The position numbers and the translations under genes are program-made. Below are positions 21,413-32,430 of a stretch of 64,000 nt of DNA, one piece after another; within the stretch, counting starts at the first letter, position 1; every line of letters begins with the position of its first letter. Below the pieces are notes generated by a model. It made no database searches, had not been told where the DNA came from, and saw only the letters and a program-made list of their open reading frames with translations. Origin of the DNA: Dermatemys mawii (taxonomy: Eukaryota; Chordata; Testudines; Dermatemydidae). The DNA lies in assembly GCA_007922305.1 (NCBI GenBank), contig ML677351.1, positions 9,887,558 to 9,951,557 of the forward strand, in the 5' to 3' direction.

Positions 21413-22348
21413 TGGCTAAAGAGTGGCTAAAATTTAGGGGAAATAAGAGACCTCAAATACATTTGAGAAGATTTGTCCTGGATTCTATTTCTTCTTGATA
21501 ATCATCTATATAGAATTCACTGAATTCTCTTCACTTTCACTTGTATAATCACATCAAAGGCAATTAATTTCCATAAGTATCAAAAGTGAAAATTGAAGAC
21601 AATTTCTTTTCAATGAGACTTTATTGGCATGCCAAGCTATACAAGTGTTGTAAATGTGTAAGAAGAGGAATAGGCCTTAGGTAAGTCTACCCAACTCACT
21701 GAATTTGGTTACTAATTCCTTTTGTCAGCAGGTGTTGTATACATTAAATGGATAACATCCTTTGATTTAGTTTGTGAGTCCTCTGCTAGTACTCACTGTG
21801 TTCTTTGTTTTACAAGCCATCAGACCCCAACCAGAGAAGTAATGTGAATATGTAGCTAGGTTTTCTGTGTTGTGAGTATTTACTAAACATGGTTAGGTGG
21901 ACTTCAATGTTCACACATGGTTTCTTAGAATTATGTGTCTTGTATAGGAAAAAAAATACACAACAGCAGTGTCCATTTCCCATCTAGTGAAAAGTTACTA
22001 TGTCACAGTGCCATTTCTGCCATCTCTCTCCTTTCTCTGAGTGTTGCGCACAGTTTTTCCTCTTGGATTTGTGCTGAGAAGTCTTATGATTCCTCACAAC
22101 TTTCCTGATCTCCTTTGTATTTTGGAAGCTGGAATAGGTGGTCTCAGCAACTATACAGTCTGCTCTGAGTTTTTTCCTCTACAGTCTGGCATGCCTATAA
22201 GTTCAATGGCATTCCCGTGGTTCTTGAAGAGAACACTATCATCTCAAGTGAGAGGTCTATAGACATTTAGACTTCTTGCCTGTTCACATGAAGATATTTT
22301 TCTTCTTTCCTGTATAGTGGTAGAGGCTTGTGTATAATTTTAATGCTG
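21413..22348. other. Stretch without recognised gene
   Basis: The 73-residue frame at 22041-22262 has no recognised motif or splice context. Confidence 0.4.
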
Positions 22349-22600
22349 CTTATAGAATCATAGACATGTGGGGCTAGAAGGGACCTTGAGAATTCATCTA
22401 TCCAGCCTCCTGCACTGAGGCAGGAGTATCTGCTGTGCCACAATGTCTTAGATATCTCAAATATCAGTCAGGGTAGCAGACACACCATGCAGAATTCTAC
22501 CTGACTGTGAGCCTAGGTCATCTCTTCCCAGGCAATTTTGTATGTTTCAGTCCTCCCAGCCCTGTCATAGTTTTAATAATCCTAAAGTTGTTCTGTAAAA
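22349..22600 (-). mobile_element. CR1 LINE 3' end fragment
   Basis: 'agaatcatagacatgtggggctagaagggacctt' followed by 'catctatccagcctcctgcactgaggcagg' is the reversed 3' end of a CR1 subfamily. The 5' boundary is uncertain. Confidence 0.7.
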
Positions 22601-23258
22601 TTTCTGTTCCTTGCATGCTTTAGTTATGGCACTAATAGATCTTACACCACAGCCACTATACTTTGCTGGCCAGTTAAACTTCTACTGATTTAACAGGAAC
22701 TTTAGGTATTAAGATCTTCTGATACTCAGTCTATGGGTGTTTATGGTTTTACCCATATGAAATAGCTCCCTTACCCTATGCCCTCATCAGTCTTAGCTCT
22801 AACTTTCAGGCTTTCACTATCATTTAAATTGCCTCTCCTTCACATGTTGTCATTATTTGGCTCATTGAGATCCTCTGTGAATAATGTAGCTTCCTCATCC
22901 TCATCAGCTACTTGATGAGACTTAGCAGGGATATCAACAGTGTAAATGATAGTCTAGCTCTCACTTGAGATTGTGATAAATTTTTCAGGGTTGGCATAGT
23001 TGCTTCCTGCACTGGTGGGTGCATAGTATTCTTGGACATGGAATATACCCATGCCTGTCTTAATTTGTTTCCATGTTTTCTCCATTCATGGAAACAATCA
23101 CACTATACAGGGCTGTGTAACAAAAGATACAATTCTCATTTAAATTAGTATCCAAAATGCCCCACATTCTATCCCTTTTGGGAGCCCCTTCACATATTCT
23201 CTTTGCTGCCTAGCTTCTATGGGTGCTCCCACACTGGTGATAGCTTCTGCTCCTGTTA
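22601..23258. other. Stretch without recognised gene
   Basis: No coding or repeat feature recognised. Confidence 0.4.
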
Positions 23259-23263
23259 GCAAC

Positions 23264-24025
23264 TGTCATGACCATCAGGGTAGCCTAGAATTCCTCCTTA
23301 CCTGTAAGGAGTTAAAAAGCTTAGATAGATAACCTGTTTGGCACCTGACCAAAAGAACCAATGGGAACAAAAAGGTACTTTCAAATCCAGAGAGTGGGGA
23401 GAGGCTTTGTGTGGGCTCTTTGTTTGTGAGTTCATTCACTCTTGGATTTTAGAGGAACCAGACATCAATCCATGTTCTCCAAATCATTCTGAACCAGTAA
23501 GTCCAGCCAAGCAAGGCGGGTTAGATTATCATTATTTTTCTGCTTGTGAATCTTTTCTTTGTAGAGAGAGTTTTTATTCTTGTTTTTCTCTGTAATTTTA
23601 ACACTAAGGCTAGAGGAGATTCCTCTGTGTTTTTTTCTAAATCTATTTGTGACTCAGTAAAAATAACTTCCATCCTGATTTACTGGGGTGATTTTTTCTA
23701 TCTTTTCTTTAATTAAAATTCTTCTTTTAAGAATCTGACTGATTTTTCCACTGTTTTAAAGATCCAGGGTTTTGGATCAGGCTCACCTGTAAGGATTGGT
23801 GAAGGTTTTATTCTCAAGGGGTGTAAGGCTTTGGGGGAATAGAATGCCAAGTGGTCCTTTCCCTGATTTTTTGTGTAACTCACTTGGTGGTGGCAGCGAT
23901 ACTGTTTCAGGTAGTGGAGCCTGGGGAAGTTTTTAACCTAAGCTGGTAAAAATAAGCTTAGGGGGTCTTCATGCAGGTCCCCACATCTGTACCCTAGAGT
24001 TCAGAGTGGGGAGGGAACCCTGACA
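23264..24025 (+). mobile_element. ERV-like solo LTR, 762 bp
   Basis: Starts TGTCA and ends TGACA. It is flanked by GCAAC (23259-23263) and TCAAC (24026-24030), a 5-bp duplication with one mismatch. It contains ATTAAA at 23712-23717. The interior ('ctgtaaggagttaaaaagct', 'ggcacctgaccaaaagaacc', 'tttaaagatccagggttttgg', 'cttggtggtggcagcgatac') matches an LTR I remember as frequent in turtle genomes. No internal retroviral genes adjoin it. Confidence 0.72.
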
Positions 24026-24030
24026 TCAAC

Positions 24031-24519
24031 AGACTAGAAGACCCCCTTGCATGCCTGCATGGCAACCCATTTCTGTATCTTGTATAACGTTTTCTTATGT
24101 GAAAGTGCTCCCCCAACTTCATTCCCTGTGGTTTCCTTCTTCTTCAATGCTCCAAATACCGTTTCCCTCAACTGCTGCTGTGTGGGACCTGCATCTCTTT
24201 GGAACTACTCACAACTCTAACACCTGCAGTTCCAGGACTTCTTCCCCTTTTTCCTAGCAGCTCCTATGGGCTTAACACAGCTTTGCTGATGTTCTTTTCT
24301 CAGAGCTGACATAGATGAGCTCCTAGCTGTTACTAATAGCCTTTCAAGCGCTTTTTCCCCTGGCCTCCTCTCTCCTGGTTTTCACCTCTGGTTGACTATC
24401 TTGTTCTGACAGTGTATATGAAACCAATATTTTACACACACACACTATTTGTCTGGCATGACTATTCTACTGCAAACAAATATTTTAAGAGTCATTGTTT
24501 TGTGAGATACTGAGAATGA
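24031..24519. other. Stretch without recognised gene
   Basis: C/T-rich sequence and a short CA run at about 24435-24446. Confidence 0.4.
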
Positions 24520-25115
24520 CTCTGGAGTCCAGTCATTAGGGCACACACCTTGGAAGTAGGAGATTCAGGGTCCAGTGCCACTACTCCAATCATGCTTTCG
24601 TTATGTAGGCACAGTGGAACAGCTTCAACAGGAGAGGTAGGAGAAGCCCCGCATCAAACTATCCCACAGGTCAGTGGTTAGAGCTCTCTCCTGAGAGGTG
24701 GGAGTCCCTCTGCTCAAATTCTCTCTTTCCCTGCAGTGGAGGGAAAAATTGAACCTATATCTCCCACATCCTAGGTGAGTTGGTTCTGACCATTGAACTA
24801 GAAGTTATAAGATGAGCATCACCTCCTCCTTTGGCTGAATTTTGAATAGGACCCCATCTGGTTGGTGGCCTCCGAGCATGTCTACTGGATTGGGGCCTGC
24901 TTATAATTTATGCCGAAGAGTGTCTACCTTCCCCCACTGGGGCTTAGGCAGGAGATAGGTGTCTGGATGCCTGCACTGAGGCACCAGTGCGCACACTCAG
25001 AGGCAGTAGCATAGGTATCGAAGAAACAGTTACCCTGAAAATGTAGGTGCCTACCGGGTTCAATGTGAGTTTTGTGGATCACAGTGGAGCAAAACTAGGC
25101 ACCTAAGTAACTTTG
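24520..25115. repeat. Composite repeat with tRNA-like modules in both orientations
   Basis: Modules on + are at about 24535-24590 ('ccagtcattagggcac' ... 'gattcagggtccagtgcc') and 24664-24725 ('cagtggttagagctct' ... 'ctgctcaaattct'). A module on - is at 24745-24805 (reads 'ctagttcaatggtcagaacc' ... 'ataggttcaattttt'). The right part ends in 'gtaggtgcctaccggg' and 'actaggcacctaagtaa' motifs shared with the 59.64-60.62 kb copy. Each module has A- and B-box-like words but no tRNA fold that I can complete. Confidence 0.55.
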
Positions 25116-25917
25116 TGTATCTAGGCCATACCTAAGCCAGCTATCCTCAGGAGGCCCCCCTGAATTCACCCTCTACAGATGGGTTTAATTCCACTAGAAT
25201 TTCCAGAAGGTTAATGAGGTCCACCTACTCTGACATTCAGTAGGACGCATACTCCATCGTTATTTCTGCAGTTGCTGAGTTTCCTCATCAAAGGAGCAAT
25301 AAGAATAGAGAGCTCCAAGCACAAAAGAATTGCCCACAGAAACTGGAAGGACAATGCAGATGATATTATTTTCCCCCAAAAGAAATAGAACACAAAATTT
25401 AAAAGGAACAAACCAAACATTCACTCTGGTGCACACATAGAAGAAATGCACAAAGCAAATATATTTGTATTCGTAACACACAAAAATGCAGTTTGCTACT
25501 GTTCCTGTATTTCTCTGGATTTTGGTCTTTTTAGGGGGGCTGAGAGAAACTGACTTTTGTTGTTTTTGCAACAATAAAAAACTGACTAAAACTATCCCAC
25601 AGAGAAAGAGCTGACAGTTTTTTAGCATCTTCCAATTAAAAATATATGAATATATTTTAATAAAGTATTAATGTGGTTTAAACTCTATTTTTTCCTAAAA
25701 ATTAATAACTTACCCATAGTAAGCATCCTCAGATGCACTAGTCAACTGTAAGAACTAACAGTGTGAAAAATATCATATTAAAATATTTACCCAGATGTAT
25801 CTACTGGAAAGAGGAAAGCAAGTATTATTGGCAACTAGAGATGGGCTCAATCAGCAAAAATCACATTTGCATTTTGAAATCCCACACTTCAGAGTCATTC
25901 AGATCTAGAATTTTTGG
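25116..25917. other. Stretch without recognised gene
   Basis: The 122-residue minus frame (25260-25628) is low-complexity in character and without a motif, so I do not call it. Confidence 0.4.
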
Positions 25918-26105
25918 TCCTGATCCTGCAATGAGCCCCCCATGCAAGGGTAATAGTAGGGTAGATATCTAAGTTCTGATCCTGCGAAAACTACATTCAT
26001 GCTTAATTTTATGTACTGGAAGTATCTCAATAAGACTACTCTCTGTGCATATAACATTAAGCATGTATCTGTTTTTGCATGATCAAAATCTTAGTTTATC
26101 CCATT
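25918..26105. repeat. Palindromic interspersed repeat
   Basis: The left arm has 'ctgatcctgcgaaaactac' and 'cattcatgcttaattttatg'. The right arm, read in reverse, has 'tgatcatgcaaaaacagatac' and 'catgcttaatgttatatgcac'. 'tcctgatcctgcaatgag' at the left edge is an extra copy of the arm motif. Confidence 0.55.
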
Positions 26106-26844
26106 ATAAAGGGCTTATTTTTATTTACTTCTTTAATTAGATTTAGTGGACACACACACACAAAATGTATCTAAGTGAAATTTAGATTGGAATTCAGATG
26201 CGAGAACAACTTTTGAGATGTGGATAGTGGAAATTCACACCTGGGTTTTTGGCCTAAGCCATCTGAAAGTGAAAAGATGTGTTCCTTTCAAATTTGATTT
26301 TGCACCTAACCTTGTGACTTCTGATTCTGTATCTAGTTAAGAACTGACTCAGACACTAGCATATGTGAGAGCAGCTTGATATACAGGATACTCGTGTGGC
26401 AGGACTTGGCTACTATGCCTCAGAATATTTAGAGAGGTTTTTGTGCAGGACAAGTCCATTTTCACAAAAGAAATGGGGAAACCCAAACATATGAACAGGA
26501 GTGCATATATGTCGTACAGATCCAAAGCAATAATAAGTGGAACTGAGAAGCAGTACACGGCAGTGATGGGAAGAGGGAATAAGACACAGTTTTGGATCCA
26601 GTGACTAAGGGGGCTGTGCAAACAACATAGGGGTAGAACAAAGTGGATGGATGGGGAGGAGCAAAAGGTAAGGAAAGAAATGCAACATCAAGGTGATTGC
26701 AAATCTGGGGTCCCACTTTTGTTGGTTTCTGTTTTGTTAGTTTGTTGGCAAAGTAAACCTGTCAGCTGGACATTGAGAACCTAGAGTATTGCTGCTTTGA
26801 CTTTTTGCACCGGGCCTCTAATCAGTTGTGACATGAGATGTTTT
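26106..26844. other. Stretch without recognised gene
   Basis: Includes a short (AC)n at 26151-26162. No coding feature. Confidence 0.4.
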
Positions 26845-26972
26845 GTCTCATTAGGGCAATGTGGTCTAGATAAAATTTCTATAAGACAGATGTTCAACTG
26901 TTTGTAAAACCATATTCAAAGAGGAGTTATCAATGGTTTCTATCGAAGGGGAGAGACGTATATAGTGGGGTC

Positions 26973-27278
26973 TTGGAGGGATCTGTCCTATGTACGGTAC
27001 TATTCAAAATTGTCACTGATGACTTAGATGATCGAGTGGAGAATATGCTTATAACATTTGCTGATGACACCAAGCTGGGCACAGTCACTAGCACTTTGGA
27101 GGCCAGGATTAGAATTCAAAGTGACTGGGATAAATTGAACAATTGTTCTCAAATCAACAAGATGAAACTGAATAACAACAAGTGCAAAGTACTAGCCTTA
27201 GAAAGGAAAAATCAAATGCACAACTGCAACATGGGGAATAACTGTTTAGGTTGTAACATGGTTGAAAAGGGTCAGTAG
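26973..27278 (+). pseudogene. CR1 reverse transcriptase remnant
   Basis: A short open stretch of a CR1 ORF2 includes 'ITFADDTKLGT', the conserved polymerase motif with the catalytic Asp pair, followed by the usual 'SDWDKLNNCSQINKMKLNNN' region. The ATG at the start is incidental, since the frame is the middle of a roughly 1000-residue protein. Stops and frameshifts cut both sides. A complete copy would copy its RNA at a nicked target site. Confidence 0.85.
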
Positions 27279-27543
27279 ATTATAGTGGATCCTGACGTGC
27301 ATACAAATCAACAATATGCAGCACTTGGGAGAAAGGCTAATATTCTGGATTAACAGGAGTGCTGTATGTAAGACATGGGAGGTAACTGTTTCACTCTAGT
27401 AGGTACTGGTGAGGCCTCACCTGGAATATGATGTCCAGTTCTGGGTGCCACACTTCAAGAAAGATGAGAGAGAGAGTGCACGAGTGAGCAACAAAAATGA
27501 TAAAAGGTTTAGAAAACCTGACCTACAAAAAAGGTTTAAAATA

Positions 27544-28545
27544 CAGTAACTCCTCACTTAACGTTGCAGTTATATTCCTGAAAAATGTGACTTTAAGCTA
27601 AACCATGTTAAGCGAATCCAATTTCTCCATAAGAATTAATGTAAATGTGGGGGTTAGGTTCCAGGAAATTTTTTTTCATCACACAAAAGACTAATTATTT
27701 TATATATATATATATTTTTATATATACACACACACAGTATATACGGTTTTAATAAACAATTTAATACTGGTACACAATGATTGGTTGAGGTGGGGAAGTC
27801 AGCGGGTGGGACATTTCCCAGGGAATGCCTTACTGCTAAATGATGAACTAGCAATCAGCTGAAACCTCAAGGGTTAATCCATTGTTGTTAATGTAACCTC
27901 ACACTCTACAAGGCAGCACGAATGGAGGGAGGGGAGACAGCATGGCAGATAGAGAGGCACACCCTGTGTGAGAGAGATGCGCATTGCCCCTTTAAGTACA
28001 CTGATGCCACGCTAAGTACATTGCCTTTTTAAGTAGATCTGCAAGTTAAGACAGAAGCTGCTGCCAGGAAGCTCCTTCCATCCTGAGCTCTGTTGTGTCC
28101 CACCCTGCTCTATGGAAGATGGGGTAAGCGGGGTGCAGGATCAGAAGGGAGGGGCACATCCCAACATTAGCCTCCCTGGTCCTTCCCTCCCCCAGCCCCC
28201 ACACAGCAAACAGGAGGCTCCAGGGAGAAGCTCCAAGGCAGAGGGCAGAAGCAACCCATGGCAGTGAAGGGAGGGACAGCTGAATTGCCAGCAGTTGATA
28301 GTCTGCTGGGCAGCTGCTGAACAGAGAACTTAGGGGAGCAGGGAACTGATATGGGGGCTGCCAGTCCACCCTGGTTCCAAGCCCCCAGCAGCTTACCTCC
28401 AATGGACTACTCTTCCTGCAAGCAGCGCACAAAGCCACCAAACAATGTTATAAGGGAGTGTTGTACAACTTTAAATGAGCATGTTCCCTAACTGATCATC
28501 AGTGTAACAGTGTTAACCAGGACGACTTTCAGTGAGGAGTTATTG
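27544..28545. mobile_element. About 1-kb non-autonomous DNA transposon inserted in CR1
   Basis: Starts 'cagtaactcctcacttaacgt' and ends, in reverse, 'caataactcctcactgaaagtcg', inverted termini of about 20 bp. Flanks are TA (27542-27543) and TG (28546-28547), compatible with a decayed TA target of Tc1/mariner (pogo/Tigger-like) elements. The interior carries (TA)n/(CA)n at 27701-27736 and a GC-rich 28.05-28.44 kb part whose 131-residue minus frame shows no transposase motif. Confidence 0.7.
27701..27736. repeat. TA/CA microsatellite
   Basis: A (TA)n run followed by 'tttttatatata' and (CA)n. Confidence 0.85.
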
Positions 28546-28734
28546 TGTGGGCATGGTTAGCCTTGAGAAAAGACAACAGACTTCAAAAATGTTAAGGGCT
28601 CTTGTAAAAAGGTTAGTGTTCAGTTGCTCTTGATATCCACTGAAGGTAGCATAAGAAGTAATGGGCATAAGCTGCAGCAAGGAAGATTTAGGTTAGATAT
28701 TAGGAAAAACTTGTAACCATAAGAATAGCTAAGT

Positions 28735-29065
28735 CAGGGATCGGCAACCTTTGGCCCGCGGCCCACCAGGGTAAGCCCCCTGGTGGGCCCGTTTGTTTAC
28801 CTGCTGTGTCCACAGGTTTGGCTGACTGCATCCCCCAGTGGCTGTGGTTTGCCGCTCCAGGCCAACTGGGGCTGCGGGAAGCAGCGTCCAGAACATCCCT
28901 TGGCCAGCGCTGCTTCCCGCAGCCCCCATCGGATGGGAGCAGCGAACCCCTGCCAGTGGGAGCTGCGATTGGCCAAACCTGCAGATGCGGCAGGTAAACA
29001 AAGCGGGCTCAGCCTACCAGGGTGCTTGCCATCATGGGCCGTGGGCGAAAGATTGCCGATCACTG
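28735..29065. mobile_element. hAT non-autonomous element, 331 bp, inside CR1
   Basis: Termini CAGGGATCGGCAAC and, in reverse, CAGTGATCGGCAATC are the hAT/Charlie type. An 8-bp duplication AGCTAAGT (28727-28734) / AGCTAAGC (29066-29073) flanks it with one mismatch. The interior contains large inverted segments ('ctgcgggaagcagcg' and 'cgctgcttcccgcag', 'gtttgtttacctg' and 'caggtaaacaaagc'). Frames on both strands come from this symmetric GC-rich sequence. Confidence 0.92.
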
Positions 29066-29252
29066 AGCTAAGCACTGAAACAGGCTTGCAAGGGAGGTTG
29101 TGGAATTCCCATCAGAGATGGTTTTTAAGCACAGGGTAGATCTTATCAGCCTAGATTTAGTTGGCCCTGCCTCAACAGGGGAAAAGGCAGGTCGTGTGGA
29201 CTACCACCTCCCAAAGTACATTCCAGTCCTACATTTCTATGATTCCATGATT

Positions 29253-30014
29253 ATTTTATTGCAATCATTTTACGGTTAAGAAAAAAGTGCCAAACAATGT
29301 ATAACTGACTCACCAGCTACACAGACTACACAATATGTTGGTCGCACTGAAACACCAGGGTGGCAAATGAGTAACATTTATGTGAGAACAGTTAAACATA
29401 TCTTTGTAATGAATGGTGTCATTGCAGTTAAGTGCCCAACTAACTTTTCTTGGAACATGTACAATGCAGACTAGATATTGCAAAACCAAACAGAATTGAG
29501 TAAAGGGCTTGAAATGAAACAGATATCCCAACTTATAGTTCAGTAAGACACTCCAAGCCTTCTTCAGGGCTTAATTATCTGTTTCTGTTATCAGGTTCCA
29601 ACCAGACAAGGTAACACAACCTCCTCCATTTTCAGTTTATTCATATTTGAGAACTAGCTAAATTTAACTGGGCTGTCTCTTAGTTCCTTTTTCCTTAATT
29701 CCTTCAGTGCAAGCCCATACCTGAGGGAACTGGTAGGTGGCACTGCATCCATATTCCCTCCTCACCAATGCTCCTGCAGTCCCAGAGCATTCTGAAGAAA
29801 CCTCCTAGGTGAGGTTCCAGTTCAGCAAAGCACTTAAGTATGTGCTGAAATTTAAGCATGTAATTGATGGCACTTAAACTTCAAGCTGAGTATTTGCTTT
29901 AATACTTCCACACTGTGATGAACTGGGGCTTGAGCAAAGAAGAGTACTGATCTGCAGATGTTCAGAGTTTCACCTGCTGCAGCTGCCTACCAGCACCTCC
30001 TCAGGCCTCCATTA
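29253..30014. other. Stretch without recognised gene
   Basis: The part at about 29815-29910 ('gttcagcaaagcacttaagtatg' ... 'caagctgagtatttgctt') is a weak inverted repeat of a common amniote dispersed type. The rest is unassigned. Confidence 0.4.
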
Positions 30015-30022
30015 GCCATGGT

Positions 30023-30122
30023 TAGCGTGACCAGTCCCTCTATTTGGTGCATTTTCTTTTATAGATGCCTATTACTGCCCACCCCAGTCCCGATTTTTCG
30101 CACTTGCTGTCTAATCACCCTA
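30023..30122 (-). mobile_element. hAT MITE, 100 bp, with perfect 8-bp target duplication
   Basis: Termini are TAGCGTGAC and ATCACCCTA. The exact duplication GCCATGGT lies at 30015-30022 and 30123-30130. Read in reverse the body aligns with the element at 49597-49719 ('gacagcaa.tg.gaaaaat', 'ggagg/ggcagtaat.gg'). Confidence 0.92.
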
Positions 30123-30130
30123 GCCATGGT

Positions 30131-31625
30131 ATGTGGGGCAAGAGGAGACAGTGTTGTTCTGGCTGCTGTCCTGCTGTGAAGAAAGCACCCACAGCTCTTA
30201 CAGAGCAAGCAGGATAAGCACTGCATTCCCCACGTATCACGGGGCACAATATAATCTCACAAAGATATCACTCAGTGGGATCTGGAGGAAAATTAATGCC
30301 TAAACAAGTATCTGTTTACAGAAGTTTCTCTCTTACCACTTGTTTTCCTGGCTTAGGTCAAAAGATTTTAGTTGCAGAACTAGAACCCCCTGGTTCAAAT
30401 AGAAAACGTACAAGCTAACCACTAATAAGAGTACGCATTTCTTATGCTTCACTGACCAGATTTGCTCACGTACTGAATTGCTATGGTTCTTCAAGTAACT
30501 CTACTAGCTCGACTTCACTCACTGATATGAATGGGTGCCTGCTGCCCTCTGACTTGGCTGGAAGCCTGGAGCTTGGCATTACTCAGTCAGCTATCAGACT
30601 GATTCTGCATTGCAGCTGTTTGTCCTGAATGCCAAAGTCTGTTAGTGAACAGTGAGTGACTGGCCACCTGGCCTGAGCCATTCTGCCAGCTGCCACTTCT
30701 GGTCTTAGGCTATCACACAAAATCATTGTGAGGATCTAACCTAGCTGCATAAGCCAAGTGCATTCTTAACCGGTTTTCACTACCTCAGACCCCTGTATCA
30801 ATAAGCCAAGCCCAGGTTTTACCCTGGCTTCAGTCTGCCCTTGGAGACTCCCTCACGACTACTGTGCCAGCAGCTACTGGGGTTCTACTATAAGGTAATG
30901 AATTGTGAGGGGCTGCATAGCAACAATGGCTTTTTTCCTCAGGCCTTAGGCTACCCAATTGTTTGTAATCCCAGCCAGCTTCCCGTGGTACTTTCACAGA
31001 AGCTTCTACAAAGCTGGCCTCACAATGAATTTTTACCTTATGTTCTGGATAGCTGTTGTTACTGTCCTCATAATACTCACAGGGCACATTCCTCAATCTT
31101 TTTCTTAGAGTTGTAGCTTTTTTCAAAGATATTCATCTTCACCTGTGGTGGGAATAGGGATTTACCCTGGCCAAAGTTGTGCTGTCCACTCCTTCAGCAG
31201 TGCTTCCTGTGGTTTATATATAGCATTGGAAGTGATTTGAAAGTATAAGGGGAAGAATGAGAACTGCCCCCTCACCAAAAAACTGAGAAGAATTAAGGTT
31301 CTGTTAATTCTGTCTGTAAATATGTAACTTTCCATTCTGCCTATATTTTGCAGGGATTTCTAAACAACTTAATAACAAAGTAGTTATAATAAATATAGTG
31401 AAATCTCTTCTAAATGACCACTCACAGGACCAACAAAATTGTCTTTAAGTAGGTGTCAACCAGACTTGTAGTTGGTGCATTTGGGAATACTTTGCTGTGG
31501 TCTCTTAAGACAGAAGCTGCTTGTATTCACTTCCGAGACCATTCGTAGTCAATTCCACTCTATCTAACATCACTACTGAGGTGTTGATGCTCATCTCTGA
31601 TTGGCTTCTCTTGCCCACTTGTTAA
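30131..31625. other. Stretch without recognised gene
   Basis: The part at about 31395-31510 ('gtgaaatctcttctaaatgacc' ... 'tggtctcttaagacagaag') may be the edge of a DNA transposon. The 91-98-residue frames at 30830-31126 overlap on both strands and show no motif. Confidence 0.4.
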
Positions 31626-31629
31626 ATTT

Positions 31630-31642
31630 TCACACACACACA
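31630..31642. repeat. CA microsatellite at left edge of gap
   Basis: A (CA)n tract ends eight bases before the N run and is a plausible cause of the assembly break. Confidence 0.8.
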
Positions 31643-31650
31643 CCTTCATG

Positions 31651-32050
31651 NNNNNNNNNNNNNNNNNNNNNNNNNNNNNNNNNNNNNNNNNNNNNNNNNN
31701 NNNNNNNNNNNNNNNNNNNNNNNNNNNNNNNNNNNNNNNNNNNNNNNNNNNNNNNNNNNNNNNNNNNNNNNNNNNNNNNNNNNNNNNNNNNNNNNNNNNN
31801 NNNNNNNNNNNNNNNNNNNNNNNNNNNNNNNNNNNNNNNNNNNNNNNNNNNNNNNNNNNNNNNNNNNNNNNNNNNNNNNNNNNNNNNNNNNNNNNNNNNN
31901 NNNNNNNNNNNNNNNNNNNNNNNNNNNNNNNNNNNNNNNNNNNNNNNNNNNNNNNNNNNNNNNNNNNNNNNNNNNNNNNNNNNNNNNNNNNNNNNNNNNN
32001 NNNNNNNNNNNNNNNNNNNNNNNNNNNNNNNNNNNNNNNNNNNNNNNNNN
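31651..32050. other. Assembly gap, 400 N
   Basis: Exactly 400 undetermined bases. Translations across it are meaningless. Confidence 1.
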
Positions 32051-32100
32051 GGGCTAATACCCACTTCGTCGGATGCATCCGACGAAGTGGGTATTAGCCC
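32051..32100. repeat. Perfect 50-bp palindrome at the gap edge
   Basis: 25-bp arms meet at 32075/32076 with no loop. The right arm is the start of the dispersed repeat that continues to 32170. The left arm is its mirror image and ends exactly at the gap. Confidence 0.95.
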
Positions 32101-32170
32101 ACGAAAGCTTATGCTCTAATACTTTACTTAGTCTTTAAGGTGCCACAGGACTCTTTGTCACTTCTACAAA
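32076..32170 (+). repeat. Common turtle interspersed repeat ('cacgaaagcttatgctc' family)
   Basis: 'catccgacgaagtgggtatt', 'cacgaaagcttatgctctaa' and 'ttaaggtgccacaggactc' match the repeat at 39490-39632 in the same order. I recognise it as one of the most frequent repeats in turtle transcripts and introns. I do not assign its class. Confidence 0.7.
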
Positions 32171-32289
32171 AAATAAAAATAAAAATCTCAAAATCCATTA
32201 GGCTCTAGTGTGCTGAGGCCACACCTACCATGTTGACTAGCACAGTTTCATTATTTACTTGCACTCTCTCATCAGTCTATATACATCCG

Positions 32290-32430
32290 TTGTCCTTTGT
32301 CTTACACTAGGATTGTGAGACTGTTGGCCATGGGACAGTCTTTTTGTGCAGTGTTTGTACAGAGCCTGTCACAGTGGGGTTCTGATCTCTGAAGAAGGCT
32401 CTGAGGTGTTGTGGTAATACAAATAACAAA
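32290..32430 (+). repeat. MIR/L2-type tail fragment
   Basis: 'aggattgtgagactgttggccatggg', 'acagtctttttgtgcagtgtttgtacag' and 'tgtggtaatacaaataacaaat' follow the MIR/L2 tail layout. Confidence 0.6.

Larger units (their letters stand above)
26845..29252 (+). mobile_element. CR1 LINE fragment, split by two later DNA-transposon insertions
   Basis: CR1 sequence runs from reverse transcriptase ('ggtctagataaaatttctat', then 'gtggggtcttggagggatctg') through the FADD box to the 3' end 'cagtcctacatttctatgattcc'. It is interrupted at 27544-28545 and 28735-29065. The three CR1 pieces are in order and total about 1.07 kb. No full-length ORF remains. Confidence 0.9.

Noticed and set aside
28046..28441. 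131-residue protein gene on -
   Set aside because: Lies in the GC-rich interior of a non-autonomous DNA transposon and has no transposase motif.
28783..29139. Several overlapping 60-118-residue frames on both strands
   Set aside because: They arise from the symmetric GC-rich body of the hAT element at 28735-29065.
31560..32119. Frames of 144-172 residues across the gap
   Set aside because: Almost entirely undetermined bases.
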